DNA from: Candidatus Binatia bacterium
GTDB lineage: Bacteria; Desulfobacterota; Binatia; HRBIN30
Reading direction: 5' to 3'
DNA length: 64,000 nt
Assembly (NCBI GenBank): GCA_026004215.1
Contig: BPIR01000002.1
Coordinates: forward strand, 547,844 to 611,843
A program made the position numbers and the translations under genes. Positions 52,289 to 60,386 of this stretch are shown piece after piece (the stretch's first letter is position 1; each line of letters starts with the position of its first letter). The notes under the pieces were generated by a model. It worked only from the letters and a program-made list of their open reading frames with translations, searched no databases and was not told the DNA's origin.

Positions 52289-53000
52289 TGTTCCCTCTCG
52301 TTAGGGTCAGCCGCCACCACGGACAAGCCTGGAGCCGCTCCCATCTCGTCCCGGTGGCAAACCACACCCGTTCACGTATGAGCACGCTTCAGAGACTGGC
52401 TCGCGTAGCCTATGCACCCCAGAATTGCAACGCAGTCGCCCCGCTTGGTTCCGCTCCGGCTTCATGCAACCGCGAGGCCGACTCGGTCCACGGCGCGTCC
52501 CGGTCGCTCGGAATACCACACGGTAACCCCCGTAACCGCGGCGGTCGTCCGAGCCGACCGGAGTCGGGACCGGCCGGGACGAGGGATGAGTGGCCATTCG
52601 GCTACTGGGCCATTTGGCCCCATGGACCTTTCGGGCGGGGTACCGCGCCCAGCACCATAGGTGTCGGGAGCAGCTCCTGTTTGGGCCGCACGGCATGCAA
52701 TGCGCTGGAACGAGTGCGTTGCACGGCGCTGGACAAGCGCGGCCAACCGGCGTATGTAGTCGCGCACGCAGGCATTTTGTGGGCTGCGCGACGCGGGGCC
52801 GTAGCAGGGCCAAGGCACGAGGGGCCCCACGCCAGAAAAGAGGAGATCCAAAACGAATGCAAAGCTTCGGCGTCGATAAAGGTCCGGAAGGCCTGCGTGC
52901 AGAACCCGATCCGATGCAGTCGCCCTACGGATCCATCCGAGCCTGAAACACGGCGCACTCGCATGGGAGACGCACGCACACGTCACCGAACGGAGGGCAC
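52289..53000. other. 712-bp stretch without a convincing gene, upstream of pheA and of the DUF1772 gene
   Basis: Open frames are low-quality Arg/Pro/Cys-rich translations. It must hold the promoter for the pheA operon (minus) and for the 53001 gene (plus), but I cannot place -35/-10 elements. A 29-codon frame at 52857-52946 on the plus strand, with GAGGAG upstream, is the only short candidate; GGGCCATTTGGCCC near 52613 is a small dyad. Confidence 0.4.
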
Positions 53001-53465
53001 ATGACTCGCATCGCGATTTTCGCGAATTTGCTGACTTACTCTACCGTCGCCAGCCAGCCGCTGTTTTACAGCATCGCCTTCACGGCGGCGCAGCGCGCGT
53101 TGTCCGCAGGCGCGTACGTGGAACTGCGCCAGCGCATCAACGCAGTGATGACTCGACGAGTGCCCGTGATCTACCTGGCCGCACTGGTGACCAGCGCATG
53201 CGTGCTCGCGCTCTCGTGGTACGCCCAAAACTGGAATGTTTTGATTACGACCGCGCTCGCTCTCGTGTGTCTCGTTGCGGACATCGCTCTGATGCTCCGC
53301 GAGAATGTGCCGATCAACGGCGTGATGGACCGCTGGTCCGCAACGGATCCGCCCGCCGACTGGGAGAGGTACCGGAACCAATGGTTCTTCGTTTACCGCT
53401 TCCGGCAAGTGATTCTTCTCCTGGGCTTCGCGAGTATTCTTCTGGGTGCGGTCTTTCAAAACTAG
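53001..53465 (+). CDS. DUF1772 (anthrone-oxygenase-like) membrane protein
   Basis: A 154-residue integral membrane protein with four hydrophobic segments: residues 4-22, 50-72, 79-97 and 130-150. The N-terminal FANLLTYSTVASQPLFYSI and central NVPINGVMDRWSATDPPADWE followed by RYRNQW are the marks of the DUF1772 family, where the R...W...F...H/R region lines a possible active site. Relatives include fungal anthrone oxygenases, but most bacterial members are uncharacterised. GGAGGGCAC precedes the ATG. It converges with the TPR gene. Confidence 0.72.
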   Translation: MTRIAIFANLLTYSTVASQPLFYSIAFTAAQRALSAGAYVELRQRINAVMTRRVPVIYLAALVTSACVLALSWYAQNWNVLITTALALVCLVADIALMLRENVPINGVMDRWSATDPPADWERYRNQWFFVYRFRQVILLLGFASILLGAVFQN

Positions 53466-53658
53466 GGCCGCTGCTCCGGGGCGAACCACCAAGCTTCGTG
53501 CTTCGGCCCCGCTATGCCGCCCAGCCGACGGCTCAGCGCGAAGACCGTGGCGGAAACGAGAGCGGGCCCCTGAGGGGTCGAATTTCGATAATGAAGTACC
53601 GGCCTCTCCGCAAAATCACACCGGCCCGGAAACCGTGATACGGAGTTCCCGGGATGGC

Positions 53659-53689
53659 TTCGCCGGCCCTGTGCGACCGGGCCGGCGAA
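53659..53689. terminator. Hairpin between convergent genes, terminator-like
   Basis: ttcgccggccc (53659-53669) and gggccggcgaa (53679-53689) are perfect 11-bp arms around a 9-base loop, directly after the TPR stop (53693, minus strand) and beyond the DUF1772 stop (plus strand). No T run follows on either side, so it may be a factor-assisted terminator or a 3'-end stabiliser. Confidence 0.55.
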
Positions 53690-53692
53690 CAG

Positions 53693-54154
53693 CTAGCGGC
53701 AAACTTCCTTGTACAGCGCGTCTAGCCGTGCCCGCAGTTCCTGATCGCTCAAGCCGGGCATGGCTGGTTTGAGCTCGCGCAGCCGCGCGCACGCCCCATT
53801 TTTGGCTCCGTTTTCTTTGTCCAAACGTGCCAGTTGATATTGTCCCTCGTACCAAGGCGCGTCGCCGGGGCGGGCCGCCGCAGTGTACCGCTTCCAGAGT
53901 TCCAGCGCCTCTTCACGCCGGCCCCGCGCTTCGGCCAGGCGCGCTAACGAGCGCAGCAGGGGCAGAGACTCAGGCTTTGCAGCCAACATGGCTCGGTAAA
54001 GCTCTTCGGCACGATCCACCTCGCCTGTGTTCTCGTACAAGCGTGCGAGGGTGAGTTGCTGGCTTTCGCTCAGCGTGCCCGCTGCAGCGAGTGCGCGGTA
54101 CAGTTGCAGAGCCACGCGTTGCGCGGCCACAGTCCGCTTGCGAATCCCCCGCAT
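53693..54154 (-). CDS. TPR protein, C-terminal part after a frameshift
   Basis: The frame at 54154-53693 continues the TPR protein that begins at 56060: RTVAAQRVALQLYRALAAAG, then ESQQLTLARLYENTGEVDRA, AEELYRAMLAAKPESLPLL and similar units, ending AELRAR-like helix and LYKEVCR. The change of frame lies between about 54125 and 54155. A G5 tract (minus GGGGG, 54150-54146) is in that interval. The ATG at 54154 is a chance start inside the tract. If joined, the repeat pattern runs on without a gap, so this is the C-terminus of the same protein rather than an independent gene. A sequencing error is possible. Confidence 0.7.
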   Translation of the reverse strand: MRGIRKRTVAAQRVALQLYRALAAAGTLSESQQLTLARLYENTGEVDRAEELYRAMLAAKPESLPLLRSLARLAEARGRREEALELWKRYTAAARPGDAPWYEGQYQLARLDKENGAKNGACARLRELKPAMPGLSDQELRARLDALYKEVCR

Positions 54155-56060
54155 TGCGCAACGCCGTGCCTTTGCGGATGAACTTCACCGCCAAGTTTTC
54201 CACTTCCGCCGCTCCATATTGCCCGAGTAACTGCGCGCCTTGGCGCTGCGCTTCGCGCTCGGCCTCGTCGAATTTCCCGAGTTCTGCCAAGGCAAGCAGC
54301 CGCAAGCGGGCAACAGCAGGAAACAGCTCGGACTGTTGCGGGTAACGCTGCTCGAAGCCTTCGAGGGCTTGCGCCATCTCCTTCCAGTTCGGCTCGGGCT
54401 GCCAGCTTTGCCAGGCGGCTTGCAGCAACGTCAGCTTCGCTCGCATGCCGGCCAGAGCGGTTTTGTCCATGGACTTTTTCTCTTCCGCTTGCGCGAGGGC
54501 GGAGCTGAGCGCGCGCAACTCGTTGCCCACCTCGTTCATCGCGGCTTCGCTCGGCCGCCCACTCGTACCCAGCAGCGTCACGCGGCACTGCAAGGCCCCG
54601 AAACGGGCCCGCAAGGTAAATTCGGGGTCGCCGCTCACCTTGGCGAAGTACTCCAACGCCTCTTGGCACCGCTGGCGGCGCTGCAGCAGTTCACCCAAGC
54701 GGAAGTACGCTTCGTACACGAAGCGGTGTTGCGGAAAACCTTGCGCGTAATCGCGCAACGCTTGTTCGTATGCGGGCGTGTCGGCCAGCTCGGGTTTGTC
54801 GGCGGCAAGCTTCTCGCGTGCCTTGAACCGCAGGTACGCGGCCTCGGCCGCGTTGTCGGTCCGCTCCGCCGCCAGCGCCTTTTCGAACTCCTCGGCGGCC
54901 GCTTCCCAAGAGCCCAGTTGAAACAGGGTGAGCCCCAACAAGTAATGGCGCTCGGCTGCCAGCTTGGGAGAGAGCTGCGCACCGGCCTTGCCCATCTCTT
55001 CGAGAACGCGCAAGGCTTCGGCAAATTGTTTTTTCTGCAACAGCATCTTCACGAGCTCCAAGCGCGCGCCGGGATTGGAGGTTTCTTGCGCCAACTGGGC
55101 CGGATCGTCCACCGAAGCGAGCAGCAACTGTTGTGCTCGTTCTTCCCATGCTCCGCCGGCGCGCCGGACCCGGTCGAGCAAGGCCACAGCTTCTTTGCGC
55201 TGGCGCTCTCCCTCGGAACCCGAGTTTTTCTTCGCCAACTCCAGCAATGCGCGCGCGCGCAAAAACAACGCGCGGGGGTCGCCGGCGTCCGTGCCGGCAA
55301 GCCCAGCGGAAACCTTCACCGCCTCCGCGTAGCGGCCGTGGCGCACCAACCCATCGAGCAAGGCCAGGCGTGCCTTGGCACGCCGCTCGGGGGGGTTGTG
55401 GGGGTCTTCGGCCACCGCTTGCAAGTCGGCAATGGCGACATCGAAATCGCCGAGCTCCAAGGCACACAACCCGCGGCCGAACAAACTCTCGCGTTGCAAA
55501 TCGGTGCGCTGTTCGCCTCCGAGAAAACCGGAGAAACCGTTCGAAGCCTTTTCCAAGAGCGCTTTGCGCGGCGCTCCGTCGAAAAGCCGGGCTCCATAAA
55601 ACCGCACCCAGTTCAAGTAGTACAACGCCTGGGCTCCGAGGACTTGCTTTTGCCGGTATTCGGGCGACTCGTACAGCGCCTCCAAATCGCCATCCTCTTG
55701 GATGACCTTTTGGACCATGCGCTCGAGCTCGCCACCGGTGCGTTCGTACACCGCTTCGAGAGGTTGGCTGAGGGCGCGATAGGCCTCCAACAAAGCGGCC
55801 CGTTCTTTGGTTTCCGTGCCGCTTTGCAGCGCGCGGTCCATCATGGCGATGAACTTTTGCGCCGCCTGGCCGAGTTGCTCGATCGAGGCTTGCAGCGCAG
55901 CCGAGTCTGCCGGCGGTTGCCCCCCGGGCCACGCGCTGACGGCGCGCCGCACCTCGGCTTGGATGTCGGCCGGCGACTGGCCCGCGGCCCCGCTTGCTCG
56001 ACAGAATGCCGCCAGGGTAAGGCCGAGCCAAATGGCACGGCGAAATCTGCAACTCGTCAC
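53970..56060 (-). CDS. Exported TPR-repeat protein, N-terminal part, frameshifted
   Basis: The frame begins at GTG 56060, overlapping the VWA gene stop by 4 bp (GTGA), and encodes a signal-like N-terminus RAIWLGLTLAAFCRASGAAG then QSPADIQAEVRRAV. About 600 residues of helical TPR units follow, e.g. ALYYLNWVRFYGARLFDGAP, ELGDFDVAIADLQAVAEDP, LLGLTLFQLGSWEAAAEEFE and RFVYEAYFRLGELLQRRQRC. After NLAVKFIRKGTALRNAGDSQ (about 54150) the frame turns into basic, Cys/Ser/Pro-rich non-TPR text and stops at 53970; the true continuation is the other frame, to 53693. Periplasmic TPR partner of the ExbB/ExbD/VWA unit. Confidence 0.75.
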   Translation of the reverse strand: MTSCRFRRAIWLGLTLAAFCRASGAAGQSPADIQAEVRRAVSAWPGGQPPADSAALQASIEQLGQAAQKFIAMMDRALQSGTETKERAALLEAYRALSQPLEAVYERTGGELERMVQKVIQEDGDLEALYESPEYRQKQVLGAQALYYLNWVRFYGARLFDGAPRKALLEKASNGFSGFLGGEQRTDLQRESLFGRGLCALELGDFDVAIADLQAVAEDPHNPPERRAKARLALLDGLVRHGRYAEAVKVSAGLAGTDAGDPRALFLRARALLELAKKNSGSEGERQRKEAVALLDRVRRAGGAWEERAQQLLLASVDDPAQLAQETSNPGARLELVKMLLQKKQFAEALRVLEEMGKAGAQLSPKLAAERHYLLGLTLFQLGSWEAAAEEFEKALAAERTDNAAEAAYLRFKAREKLAADKPELADTPAYEQALRDYAQGFPQHRFVYEAYFRLGELLQRRQRCQEALEYFAKVSGDPEFTLRARFGALQCRVTLLGTSGRPSEAAMNEVGNELRALSSALAQAEEKKSMDKTALAGMRAKLTLLQAAWQSWQPEPNWKEMAQALEGFEQRYPQQSELFPAVARLRLLALAELGKFDEAEREAQRQGAQLLGQYGAAEVENLAVKFIRKGTALRNAGDSQADCGRATRGSATVPRTRCSGHAERKPATHPRTLVREHRRGGSCRRALPSHVGCKA

Positions 56061-57199
56061 ATCAGCTCCTTGATGTACTTGGCCATTTCGGTCTTCCAGC
56101 GCGAGCCAAAGGTCAGCTCCAAGATCGTGCGCATGAGCGCCTTGTTGTCGCCCAGTTGCACCATCTCGCCACCGCCCACTTTCGAGAGCTCTCCGAACAC
56201 GCGGGCAACTTCCTTGTAGTGCTCGGGCATCGGTGCGGGCTGATAGGGCTGGCTTCCGTGCAACGAGCGCCACATGAACCGATCGAAAATTTCGTGCGAG
56301 GGTTTGGTCACGTCAATCGTGCTCAGGTAGCCGCCCTGCTGCCGGAACTCCCGGGCAATCCGTTTGACTTCGTCGAGCTCCCACGGATGAGGCGGCGCGT
56401 CGCCGACGAGGATGATCACCTTCTTGGACTGCTTGCGCCACTTGAGCTCGTGCACCGCGGTGTCGAGAGCATCCTTGACGGCTTCCTCCCAATCGCCGCC
56501 ACCACCCGCTTGGATGGTCGACAAGAAGTCGAGCAGTTTTTGCGTGTTGAAGCTCAAATCCGTCCACTTCACCACGAACTCGTCGCCCTTGTCGCGGAAA
56601 ACCACAATGCCGACGCGCGTGGTCGGCACGAGCCGCTGCAGAGTCGCGACGAACTCCTTGAGGCGCCTGCGAACTTCGTCAATGACGAATTGCATGCTGT
56701 GCGTGGTGTCGATGACGAGGACCACGTCGAGCCCCACCTTGCGCAACCCGCCCACATACTCGCCAAAGCGCCCGCCGAGCCCGCCCACACCTCCGCCCCC
56801 TGCGCCGAACGCAACCGGTACGTTCATGTCCACGACGGGCCCGCCGATTTTCGGCCCAAAGCCCCCAATGCTGGGAAGTTCTGGGGCACGAACGCCTTGC
56901 ACGCTGGGGCTCCCGGCTTGTGCTCGTTGTGGCAGCGCCGTCTCCGGTTTCAGTGCGCCGGCGACATCGCGCAGCGAATCCGCCCCTTCGAAGATTTCCT
57001 CGCCCGGTACCGCTTCTTCTTCGACTTTTACGCGGATCTCCTCGATTTTTTGCATCACGGTCAGTGTGACCGTGGCGAACACGAACAACAGCCCGAGATG
57101 CACCAGCGTGGACACCACAAACCATTGGGCGGTACGGGCACGGCGCGGCGCCCACGGATCGAACGAGTTTTGCGGAGGCGGAGGGGAAGCCGAGGTCAT
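56057..57199 (-). CDS. TonB-like N-terminal helix plus von Willebrand A domain protein
   Basis: A 380-residue inner-membrane protein. Residues 25-49 form one helix, QWFVVSTLVHLGLLFVFATV, in which Ser30 and His34 make the SxxxH motif of TonB and TolA that couples to ExbB/ExbD. A charged stretch (KIEEIRVKVEEEAVPGEE) and a Gly/Pro-rich linker lead to a VWA domain (about 156-330). Its MIDAS-like residues are VIDTTHSM (D164-x-T166-x-S168), with VFRDKGDEFV and LVGDAPPHP. ATG 57199 follows exbD by 9 bp. Likely a PMF-driven periplasmic effector working with the downstream TPR protein. No TonB C-terminal domain is seen. Confidence 0.85.
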   Translation of the reverse strand: MTSASPPPPQNSFDPWAPRRARTAQWFVVSTLVHLGLLFVFATVTLTVMQKIEEIRVKVEEEAVPGEEIFEGADSLRDVAGALKPETALPQRAQAGSPSVQGVRAPELPSIGGFGPKIGGPVVDMNVPVAFGAGGGGVGGLGGRFGEYVGGLRKVGLDVVLVIDTTHSMQFVIDEVRRRLKEFVATLQRLVPTTRVGIVVFRDKGDEFVVKWTDLSFNTQKLLDFLSTIQAGGGGDWEEAVKDALDTAVHELKWRKQSKKVIILVGDAPPHPWELDEVKRIAREFRQQGGYLSTIDVTKPSHEIFDRFMWRSLHGSQPYQPAPMPEHYKEVARVFGELSKVGGGEMVQLGDNKALMRTILELTFGSRWKTEMAKYIKELM

Positions 57200-57208
57200 G
57201 GATCGGGG

Positions 57209-57625
57209 CTACTGAGTCCGGCGGCGCTCCGCGGCAATGGCAATCTGGGTCGCCCCCGCTTTCTGCGCCAGGGAAAGAATTTTCACCGCTTGGCCGAACA
57301 AAACCTCGCGGTCGCCTTCGAGAACCACGGGCACGTCGGGGCGAGCCTGAATGAGTTGGCGTAAGGTGTCTTCGAGCTGTTCGTACGGGGTGAGCTGCGC
57401 GTTCACGTAAATGTCGTTTTGGGGGGTTACGGTAATGGTGATCTCGCGCGGTTGCGCCGCTGTGGCATCCACTTCGGGCAAACTGATCTTCGCGCCCGAC
57501 TCCACCATCGCCGCACTGGTGACCATGAAAATGATCAGGAGCACGAGAAAGATGTCGGTGAGGGGTGTGATGTTGATCTCGGCGACAATGCCTTTCAGGC
57601 CACGATGTCGAGCACTAAATGCCAC
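57209..57625 (-). CDS. ExbD/TolR-type proton-channel subunit
   Basis: A 138-residue inner-membrane protein: cytoplasmic N-terminus, one helix with PLTDIFLVLLIIFMVTSAAM and the essential Asp24, and a periplasmic ExbD/TolR domain ending with VLEGDREVLFGQAVKIL. INITPLTD is the standard N-terminal motif. It overlaps the ExbB-like gene by 11 bp and is 9 bp before the VWA gene. ExbD versus TolR cannot be decided from length alone; the neighbouring genes lack TonB receptors, TolA, TolB and Pal, so it belongs to a distinct unit. Confidence 0.92.
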   Translation of the reverse strand: MAFSARHRGLKGIVAEINITPLTDIFLVLLIIFMVTSAAMVESGAKISLPEVDATAAQPREITITVTPQNDIYVNAQLTPYEQLEDTLRQLIQARPDVPVVLEGDREVLFGQAVKILSLAQKAGATQIAIAAERRRTQ

Positions 57626-58256
57626 CGGCTTTCCTCCCTAAGTGGATCGCATCGAGCACGCGGTTGCAGGCAATCGTGAGGGCGGCCTCGATCCGCTCGA
57701 TTTGCGTTTGAAAGAAGTTGTAAAAAACCAGGGCCACAATGGCGACGCCCAAGCCTAAGGCAGTGGCCACCAGGGCCTCGGAAATACCCGCAGCGACGAC
57801 CGAGAAGCCGCCGCTACCCATAATGGCCATGCTGTGGAATGCCTTGATGATCCCGATGACTGTACCGAACAAACCAATAAACGGGGCCGAGCTACTGACG
57901 GTTCCCAGCACCCACAACGGACCTTTCAATGCCTCGATTTCTTCGAACCGTTTGTCTTCCGTGAGGTCGGAGAGATACTCGAGCGAGTCCGTGGCATGGC
58001 GCGCGATGACGTCTGCAAAGATTCGTCCCGCCGGTGTTGCCGCCTGGGCCTTGGTTGCTTCCAGAGCGGCTTGAAAGTTGCCGCTTTCGAGCGGCACTCG
58101 AATACTTTCGGCCAACTGCAGCGTCTGCGGTACGATGCCGCGCAACGACCAAGCACGCTCGAGGATGATGGTCACCGTAGCCACAGAAAACAGCAGTAAA
58201 GGGTAAGTGGCAATCCACCCCTGCTGGATCATGTCGAGAACACTCAAACCTTCCAC
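57615..58256 (-). CDS. ExbB/TolQ/MotA-type proton-channel protein
   Basis: A 213-residue membrane protein with helix 1 at about 17-35 (YPLLLFSVATVTIILERAW), a long cytoplasmic loop with EYLSDLTEDKRFEEIEALKG, helices 2 and 3 at about 116-145 and 155-185, and the conserved TVSSSAPFIGLFGTVIGIIKAF and ISEALVATALGLGVAIVALVF segments. These are the ExbB/TolQ family motifs that form the proton channel with ExbD. First gene of the exbB-exbD-VWA-TPR unit; ATG 58256 has a ribosome-binding AGGAAGAA ahead of it. No promoter recognised; upstream is a repeat-bearing region. Confidence 0.93.
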   Translation of the reverse strand: MEGLSVLDMIQQGWIATYPLLLFSVATVTIILERAWSLRGIVPQTLQLAESIRVPLESGNFQAALEATKAQAATPAGRIFADVIARHATDSLEYLSDLTEDKRFEEIEALKGPLWVLGTVSSSAPFIGLFGTVIGIIKAFHSMAIMGSGGFSVVAAGISEALVATALGLGVAIVALVFYNFFQTQIERIEAALTIACNRVLDAIHLGRKAGGI

Positions 58257-58936
58257 GGTTCTTCCTCCTCAGGATGTACGCTGATGTGCTTTGACGACAA
58301 CCGTCGAACGGATTCGTACCAAATTAGCGAGTGATCCGTAGCTCCGCGATACGGCACCGCTGTGCCGGTTCCCTCGGTGAAAAGCCGAGACCATTCGTCG
58401 TAAGTCGCTCCGCACCACGCGTTCCGTGGCGCTACTTGCGCATCCGCCTTCGGTCAAGACCGAATCGCCGCAGATGCCCGACAAGGCACGCGTTCGGCCC
58501 GCAACGCGCGCCAAGCGGCACTGGGAGCGCTGGCACTGGGAGCGCCGGCATCCTTGCCGGCACTATTCATCTTTTGCCGCCTGGAAGCCGGCGCTCCCAG
58601 CTCTTCCTCGTCTCCTTCATGCCGGCTGGAAGCCGGCGCTCTCGGTTTCCAGACGCGATGCCAACTCTTCGCGGCGGCGCCGGGCTTGCTGCGAGTCGAG
58701 TCGCACATTGTTTTTCTCGCTGGTTCCTGGAGCACGTTGCTCCCTGAGTGCCGCGGGACATTCGATTCGCGGGTGCGGGTCTACCCGAAACTGCAGGGCT
58801 CTGCCGCCGAGGAAGTTCGGCGGCGCATAGCACGCGTCAATGGGCAGAATCGAACAAAAGAATTGGCGCCCGGCTGGAGAGCTACTCTATCCTGAACCCC
58901 GCAAAATCCACAATCGTTCTCGAGGAGGTTGAAGAT
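58257..58936. repeat. Gene-free 680 bp with copies of a CTGGAAGCCGGCGCTCCC repeat
   Basis: This region separates the divergent exbB-like and ahpC genes. Between 58519 and 58650 the unit CTGGAAGCCGGCGCTCCC occurs at 58581-58598, nearly again (…CTCT) at 58626-58642, and inverted in shortened form as GGGAGCGCCGGC at 58538-58549, with ACTGGGAGCGC repeated at 58520 and 58535. The arms can fold as AGCGCCGGC/GCCGGCGCT hairpins. It looks like a dispersed extragenic palindromic element. No credible coding frame; the ahpC promoter must lie near its right end. Confidence 0.6.
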
Positions 58937-59476
58937 ATGCTGACAGTTGGCGATCGTTTTCCTCAGTTTCGACTCAAGGCGGTCGTGAGCGGCGAGCGCG
59001 GGAAGGAGTTTGCCGAACTCACCGACCAAAGCTTTCCTGGAAAATGGCTCGTGGTCTTCTTTTGGCCGATGGACTTTACCTTCGTGTGCCCCACGGAAAT
59101 CGCCGAATTCGGGCGCCGCGAAGCGGAATTCCGGGCGCGCAATGCCCAGGTGCTGGGCGCCTCGACCGACACTCACTACGTGCACCTCGCCTGGCGCCAG
59201 CAGCATCCGGAGCTGCGCGATCTGCCGTTTCCGATGCTGGCCGACACCAAGCGCGAGCTCAGTAGCGCCTTGGGTATCCTCCACAAAGAAGAAGGCGTCG
59301 CCTTGCGCGCCACGTTCATTGTGGACCCGGAAGGGGTCATTCGCTTCGTGAACGTGAACGACCTCGCCACCGGCCGCAATGTGGACGAGGTGCTGCGCGT
59401 GCTGGCGGCCCTGCAAACGAACGAACTCACGCCGTGTAACTGGCGCCCGGGCGAACCCACGCTCAAAGTGGCGTGA
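58937..59476 (+). CDS. ahpC: Peroxiredoxin, AhpC/TSA family
   Basis: Thiol peroxidase that reduces H2O2 and organic peroxides. The 179-residue protein has the peroxidatic cysteine Cys51 in [11 protein letters not shown], the catalytic Thr/Arg environment ([23 protein letters not shown]) and a resolving cysteine Cys167 in LTPCNWRPG, hence typical 2-Cys. The start ATG 58937 follows CGAGGAGG; a longer open frame to 58748 runs into the repeat region and is rejected. It is followed by a Tat-exported superoxide dismutase, so the pair forms an oxidative-defence unit. I see no AhpF or AhpD near it. Confidence 0.93.
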   Translation: MLTVGDRFPQFRLKAVVSGERGKEFAELTDQSFPGKWLVVFFWPMDFTFVCPTEIAEFGRREAEFRARNAQVLGASTDTHYVHLAWRQQHPELRDLPFPMLADTKRELSSALGILHKEEGVALRATFIVDPEGVIRFVNVNDLATGRNVDEVLRVLAALQTNELTPCNWRPGEPTLKVA

Positions 59477-59520
59477 AGCCTTGGCGGCTGGCATCTGGTC
59501 GCTCGGTCTGGCAAAAGGCA

Positions 59521-59550
59521 TTTGCGGGTCGCCCCCGGGCGACCCGCAAA
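59521..59550. other. Perfect 13-bp inverted repeat between ahpC and the superoxide dismutase gene
   Basis: tttgcgggtcgcc and ggcgacccgcaaa flank a 4-base CCCG loop. The symmetric A/T edges would let it act as a terminator in either direction, or as an RNA structure that separates ahpC and sod expression or shields the 3' end. It lies 44 bp after the ahpC stop and 23 bp before the SOD start. Confidence 0.6.
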
Positions 59551-59573
59551 GTTGCCCGAGCGGAGGTGCCACG

Positions 59574-60263
59574 ATGCCAGATGGCTTGTCGCGACGATCG
59601 GTTCTGAAACTGGGGGCTGCCGCAGCACTCACTGTTTGGGTCCGCCGCACGGCGGCGCAACAAACACCGATGAGCCTTCCGCCTCTTCCGTGGGACGAAG
59701 GCGCCCTGGCTCCGACGATTTCGGCACAAACCATCTCGTTCCACTACGGCAAGCATCACCGGGCCTATGTGGACAATTTGAACAAGTTGATTGCCGGAAG
59801 CGAACTGGCAGACCATCCCCTCGAACGCATCGTACAACTGGTGGCCGGTAAGCCCGACAAAGTCGCCATCTTCAACAACGCCGCGCAAGCTTGGAACCAT
59901 ACCTTTTATTGGCACAGCCTGAGCCCCAAGGGCGGAGGCAGGCCGAGCGGAAAGCTGCTGGCAAAAATCGAAGAGGATTTCGGCGGGTTCGACAATTTCC
60001 GCTCGAAGTTCGTCCAAGCCGCCGTTGGTCAGTTCGGCAGTGGCTGGGCTTGGCTCGTGAAGTCCGGCCCGCGTCTAGAAGTCCTCGCCACGGCCAACGC
60101 CGATACCCCAATCACGATGGGCAAAAAGCCCTTGCTGACCATCGATGTTTGGGAACACGCGTACTACCTCGACTACCAGAACCGCCGCGCGGACTACGTC
60201 CACGCGGTCATCGACAAGCTACTGAATTGGGAGTTTGCGAGCGCGCAGTTCACAGCCGCTTGA
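59574..60263 (+). CDS. Tat-exported Fe/Mn superoxide dismutase
   Basis: Dismutes superoxide in the periplasm. The 229-residue product starts [18 protein letters not shown] (residues 6-23), a twin-arginine signal. The mature part [16 protein letters not shown] is the usual SOD N-terminus; metal ligands are His in [15 protein letters not shown], His in [10 protein letters not shown], Asp in [13 protein letters not shown] and the following His. [12 protein letters not shown] supports the Fe/Mn fold; Gln at the GQFG position hints at Fe type, but the choice is not firm. Start ATG 59574 has GGAGG seven bases upstream. The frame is open far upstream into ahpC and is rejected. Adjacent to ahpC. Confidence 0.9.
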   Translation: MPDGLSRRSVLKLGAAAALTVWVRRTAAQQTPMSLPPLPWDEGALAPTISAQTISFHYGKHHRAYVDNLNKLIAGSELADHPLERIVQLVAGKPDKVAIFNNAAQAWNHTFYWHSLSPKGGGRPSGKLLAKIEEDFGGFDNFRSKFVQAAVGQFGSGWAWLVKSGPRLEVLATANADTPITMGKKPLLTIDVWEHAYYLDYQNRRADYVHAVIDKLLNWEFASAQFTAA

Positions 60264-60386
60264 AGCTTGCCCGTTCGGTGTTCTGACCGCGCTCCGGCCG
60301 CGGCTTGCCGCGGCACGCAGTACGCACCCGGTTGCGGAGCGGGTCCGCTCCGTGACTCGCATCCCTCGTGCCGGGTGCGCCACCGG

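Noticed and set aside
54240..56219. 659-codon plus-strand frame over the TPR gene
   Set aside because: Antisense to clear TPR repeats and no recognisable domain.
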